From contig JAFLJW010000408.1 in the NCBI GenBank assembly GCA_022712815.1, positions 1 to 13,840 of the forward strand: 13,840 nucleotides of DNA, given 5' to 3'. Each line of letters begins with the position of its first letter. Positions within the stretch are counted from its first letter, which is position 1. The position numbers and the translations under genes are program-made. This stretch comes from Pseudodesulfovibrio sp. (GTDB lineage Bacteria > Desulfobacterota > Desulfovibrionia > Desulfovibrionales > Desulfovibrionaceae). The notes beneath the pieces are model-generated. The model worked only from the letters and a program-made list of their open reading frames with translations. It was not told where the DNA came from and made no database searches. This document shows positions 12,037 to 13,840 of the stretch, in pieces.

Positions 12037-12066
12037 GGTATGCTCTTCGTTTGATTGTTGTGTCAA
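12037..12066 (-). promoter_or_regulatory. Leftward promoter of the moron gene
   Basis: On the minus strand a perfect -35 TTGACA (12066-12061) is followed after 18 bases by CATACC (12042-12037), a weak -10. It would initiate about 25-30 bases before the start codon of the three-TM gene. The 110-base gap has no other gene. Confidence 0.45.
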
Positions 12067-12113
12067 CTTTCTAAAATTAATGAACCGAGTATTCAAAAGC
12101 AGTTGAGGGATAG

Positions 12114-12869
12114 ATGAAAACAAACATCGTTACATTTTCAGGGGGGAAAGATTCCCTTGCTCAGCTCATCCTTTTGATTGAGCGCAAAGAGCCTATCCAT
12201 TCTGTTTTAAACGTGGATGTCGGTTGGGAGTTCCCTTGGATGTATGACCATATCAACAAGGTCGCCGCTATGCTTGAAAGCAAGAGTATCAAGTTTGTCC
12301 GCTTTAATATCGCGGACAAGATTCGATATCTCATGTTTGACCATGCTGTTTTCGGACGCGACGAACCATACAAGGGCAAACTTAGATACTTCGGCAAAGG
12401 CTGGCCCGGCCCTAGTCGCCGATGGTGTACCCGCGAGAAAAACGAACTCAAGGACAAGTACATCAAGTCAATCGACGGGGGCGTGTCCTGCATTGGGTTT
12501 GCTGCCGACGAAGCACACCGCGCCGAATCCAAGAATCTCAAAAAGCAGCCCTATGATGTGCGGTATCCGCTGATTGAGGAAGGCATGACAGAAGCCAATG
12601 CCCTCGCATACTGCCGGGAGCATGGCTACTACCCCGAAGGCGGTTCGCCTTACGATCACTTCAAACGGGTGTCCTGCTATTGCTGCCCTCTCCAATCAAT
12701 CGAAGCCTTGCGCATTTTGCGCATTGAGTACCCTGACGAATGGGCGACCATGCTCAAGTGGGACAAGCTCATGCCAAGCATCAATAAGCCATTCAAGGCC
12801 GGTGAAACCGTCAATGATTTGGATGCCCGGTTTGAATATGAGAAAAGCATGATGGCTCACGCCGTCTAA
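12114..12869 (+). CDS. PAPS-reductase-family PP-loop protein
   Basis: This 251-residue protein begins with the PP-loop SGGKDS (9-14), which binds ATP-like nucleotides and adenylylates or reduces sulfur substrates in PAPS-reductase, DndC and related enzymes. Other family features are the strand SVLNVDVGWEFP (30-41), PSRRWCTREKNE (100-111, with C105), and a cysteine cluster VSCYCCPLQ (186-194, C188, C190, C191), which may hold an iron-sulfur cluster or act in thiol transfer. Phage versions are common but mostly uncharacterised. Sulfur assimilation, thio-modification of DNA/RNA, or nucleotide sensing are all possible. No dnd partners are nearby. GAGGG precedes the ATG. It follows the moron, and its promoter is not obvious. 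Confidence 0.8.
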   Translation: MKTNIVTFSGGKDSLAQLILLIERKEPIHSVLNVDVGWEFPWMYDHINKVAAMLESKSIKFVRFNIADKIRYLMFDHAVFGRDEPYKGKLRYFGKGWPGPSRRWCTREKNELKDKYIKSIDGGVSCIGFAADEAHRAESKNLKKQPYDVRYPLIEEGMTEANALAYCREHGYYPEGGSPYDHFKRVSCYCCPLQSIEALRILRIEYPDEWATMLKWDKLMPSINKPFKAGETVNDLDARFEYEKSMMAHAV

Positions 12870-12894
12870 ACTTATCAGCAGGCAGGAGAGACAA

Positions 12895-13134
12895 ATGGGA
12901 ATTGACATAGATGCAATGCTGGAAAGAACGCGGGAGGCTCGGAATATTAAATGCCCTCACTGTGGACACATATATGAATCAGGCGGGGACTTTGAATTCT
13001 TCGCCGCTCACGTTTCATATCACGGTAGCGAGGATGGACCCAGAAAAGACGAGTGTGGTTCCTGCGGTGAAACCTTTTGGGTTGAAGAGGATGTTGACCG
13101 CACCTACGAAACCCACGCCCAAAAGCCTAAATAA
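12895..13134 (+). CDS. Small two-CxxC zinc-ribbon protein
   Basis: This 79-residue protein has CPHC (C20-C23, in KCPHCGHIYE) and CGSC (C54-C57, in ECGSCGETFWVEEDVDRTYE), a pair of knuckles that would form a zinc ribbon. The intervening loop holds histidines (H39, H43). Small zinc ribbons of this type in phages may bind DNA or RNA or act as adaptors; no specific family is claimed. AGGAGAG lies 5 bases before the ATG. The short spacing (25 bases) to the PP-loop gene suggests co-transcription, possibly functional partnership. Confidence 0.72.
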   Translation: MGIDIDAMLERTREARNIKCPHCGHIYESGGDFEFFAAHVSYHGSEDGPRKDECGSCGETFWVEEDVDRTYETHAQKPK

Positions 13135-13163
13135 CCACTAATCCGCAATGAGATGTTGAAAAC

Positions 13164-13553
13164 ATGAAGATCAAATACGGCACCACGCGCACAGTCATTC
13201 TTATTGGCAAGTACGCCTTTAAATTCCCAACAATAGTTGAATGGCGGCTGTTCTTGTATGGCCTGCTTGGAAACATGCAAGAGCGCAAATTTTGGCAACA
13301 GCAGCCTGAATCCCAGCACATGATGTGTCCGGTTCTGTCCGCTATTCCAGGCGGCTTCGTCACTGTGATGCGACGGGCCACCCCTGTGAGCGTTGGCGAA
13401 TGGGATACGAAGGAAAAGGAGTGGTTTGACCGCGCTGTGATTTTAAACATCCCCGTTGAAAACAAGCCAGACAGTTGGGGGGTGCTGGAAGGCCGCGTTG
13501 TGGCGATTGATTATGGCAGCGACTATCGGAGCGGGTACGAGAGTGCCGCATAG
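13164..13553 (+). CDS. Phage protein with kinase-like faint motifs, unknown
   Basis: The product is 129 residues, starting MKIKYGTTRTVILIGKYAFKFPTIVEWRLF and ending in a conserved-looking NKPDSWGVLEGRVVAIDYG. The early 'strand-GKYAFKFP' with lysines and the late VVAIDYG recall, very loosely, the ATP-binding lysine strand and the metal-binding motif of kinase-type folds. I recall similar small phage proteins with the same two blocks, but the remaining catalytic residues are not apparent and the protein is far shorter than a kinase. The ribosome site is weak (GAGATG), so the start is less sure. It lies between small early genes on the same strand. Confidence 0.55.
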   Translation: MKIKYGTTRTVILIGKYAFKFPTIVEWRLFLYGLLGNMQERKFWQQQPESQHMMCPVLSAIPGGFVTVMRRATPVSVGEWDTKEKEWFDRAVILNIPVENKPDSWGVLEGRVVAIDYGSDYRSGYESAA

Positions 13554-13575
13554 AACTCAGCAACAGGAGATACAA

Positions 13576-13824
13576 ATGGAAACACCAAAAAGCATTATCC
13601 CCGATGAGGAGATAGAGAAAGTCCATGCTAACGCCGATTTTGGCGGCATGACCAAGCGTGAAGTCGTCAATTTTGGCGTGTTGAAATGCGCTAGTAGATA
13701 TTATCAGGGCCACACATCCAACCAGATCATCAAAGAGCATGGACTTGTGGATGATGAATACAACCTGACCCATAAGGGCTGCGCTTACTTGTGGTCTGTC
13801 TACAGCAATGGCAAGCCCTTTTAG
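13576..13824 (+). CDS. Small conserved-looking phage protein
   Basis: This 82-residue protein has NADFGGMTKREVVNFGVLKCASRYYQGHTSNQIIKEHGLV followed by a short C-terminal YNLTHKGCAYLWSVY. The pattern (FG...GVLK.A..Y..GHT...I....GL...LT.KG) is one I associate with small phage proteins of unknown function, possibly an HTH-like fold with a wing (the LTHKG segment). AGGAGA ends 6 bases before the ATG at 13576; the longer in-frame opening from 13456 overlaps the upstream gene and has no site. It is the last gene seen; the final 16 bases hold nothing identifiable. Confidence 0.65.
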   Translation: METPKSIIPDEEIEKVHANADFGGMTKREVVNFGVLKCASRYYQGHTSNQIIKEHGLVDDEYNLTHKGCAYLWSVYSNGKPF

Positions 13825-13840
13825 CGCGTACTACATGAGA

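Noticed and set aside
11305..12054. A 249-codon plus-strand gene with a strong ribosome site
   Set aside because: It mirrors the minus-strand three-TM gene, its translation shows no domain-like pattern, and the minus-strand gene has its own ribosome site and promoter. Kept only as an orphan start signal.
12051..12066. TTGA-N8-TCAA inverted repeat as a phage operator
   Set aside because: The arms are only 4 bp and the right arm is part of the -35 box of the leftward promoter; likely chance.
1..13840. CRISPR arrays, insertion sequences or rRNA genes
   Set aside because: No spaced identical repeats, no transposase and no rRNA-like sequence was seen on reading both strands.

Overview
The window is a continuous stretch of a tailed-phage genome or prophage of a Gram-negative host. 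The Gram-negative assignment rests on the overlapping inner/outer-membrane spanin pair and on the Mu/P2-style myovirus baseplate genes. Family resemblance of the CII-type regulator and the small early genes suggests a Desulfovibrio-like deltaproteobacterium, but that is inference and was not tested by search. No integrase, transposase, terminase, capsid or replication gene is seen, so only the late-to-early junction is covered.

Layout. (1) Positions 1-3397, plus strand, are the end of the tail module: the 3' part of a GP46-like baseplate protein, a Mu gp48/YmfQ-like tail protein, a short tail-fibre protein, a glycine-rich putative adhesin, and a tail-fibre assembly chaperone. (2) Positions 3422-4990, plus strand, are a compact lysis cassette: two small membrane proteins (holin candidates), a secreted SLT transglycosylase starting at a TTG inside the upstream gene, and an i-spanin/o-spanin pair in overlapping frames. 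A strong intrinsic terminator (4991-5020) closes the late operon. (3) Positions 5029-5120 hold a non-coding structured element, tRNA-sized but not a canonical tRNA, and a GATC-centred 14-bp palindrome. A D12-class adenine-N6 DNA methyltransferase follows (5165-5965). (4) Positions 5920-6922, minus strand, carry a small helical protein, a zinc-ribbon membrane protein and a CI-like repressor without a visible peptidase domain.

(5) Positions 6923-7772 are the immunity/switch region. It has a sigma70-like rightward promoter, a 45-aa leader ORF, a minus-strand acidic ORF overlapping that leader tail to tail, a Cro-like HTH protein, and four exact TTTTGGA boxes, two of them 21 bp apart. (6) Positions 7773-13824 are an early operon of mostly small, tightly packed genes: a CII-family regulator, several unrecognised phage proteins, an ASCH-type protein, a PAPS-reductase-family PP-loop protein, a two-CxxC zinc-ribbon protein, a protein with faint kinase-like motifs, and a small conserved-looking phage protein. 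This run is interrupted at 11314-12003 by an A/T-rich, oppositely oriented three-TM membrane protein that looks like a moron cargo gene with its own promoter. It lies just behind an orphan ribosome-binding site and start codon.

How it works together (inference): the minus-strand CI-like repressor and the rightward early promoter form the lysis/lysogeny switch, with the Cro-like and CII-like proteins as partners. The early operon supplies regulators and accessory functions, the methyltransferase modifies phage DNA, and the late genes build the baseplate and fibre and then lyse the cell. Prime candidates for new biology are the moron, the structured RNA in front of the methyltransferase, and the ASCH/PP-loop pair on either side of the moron.
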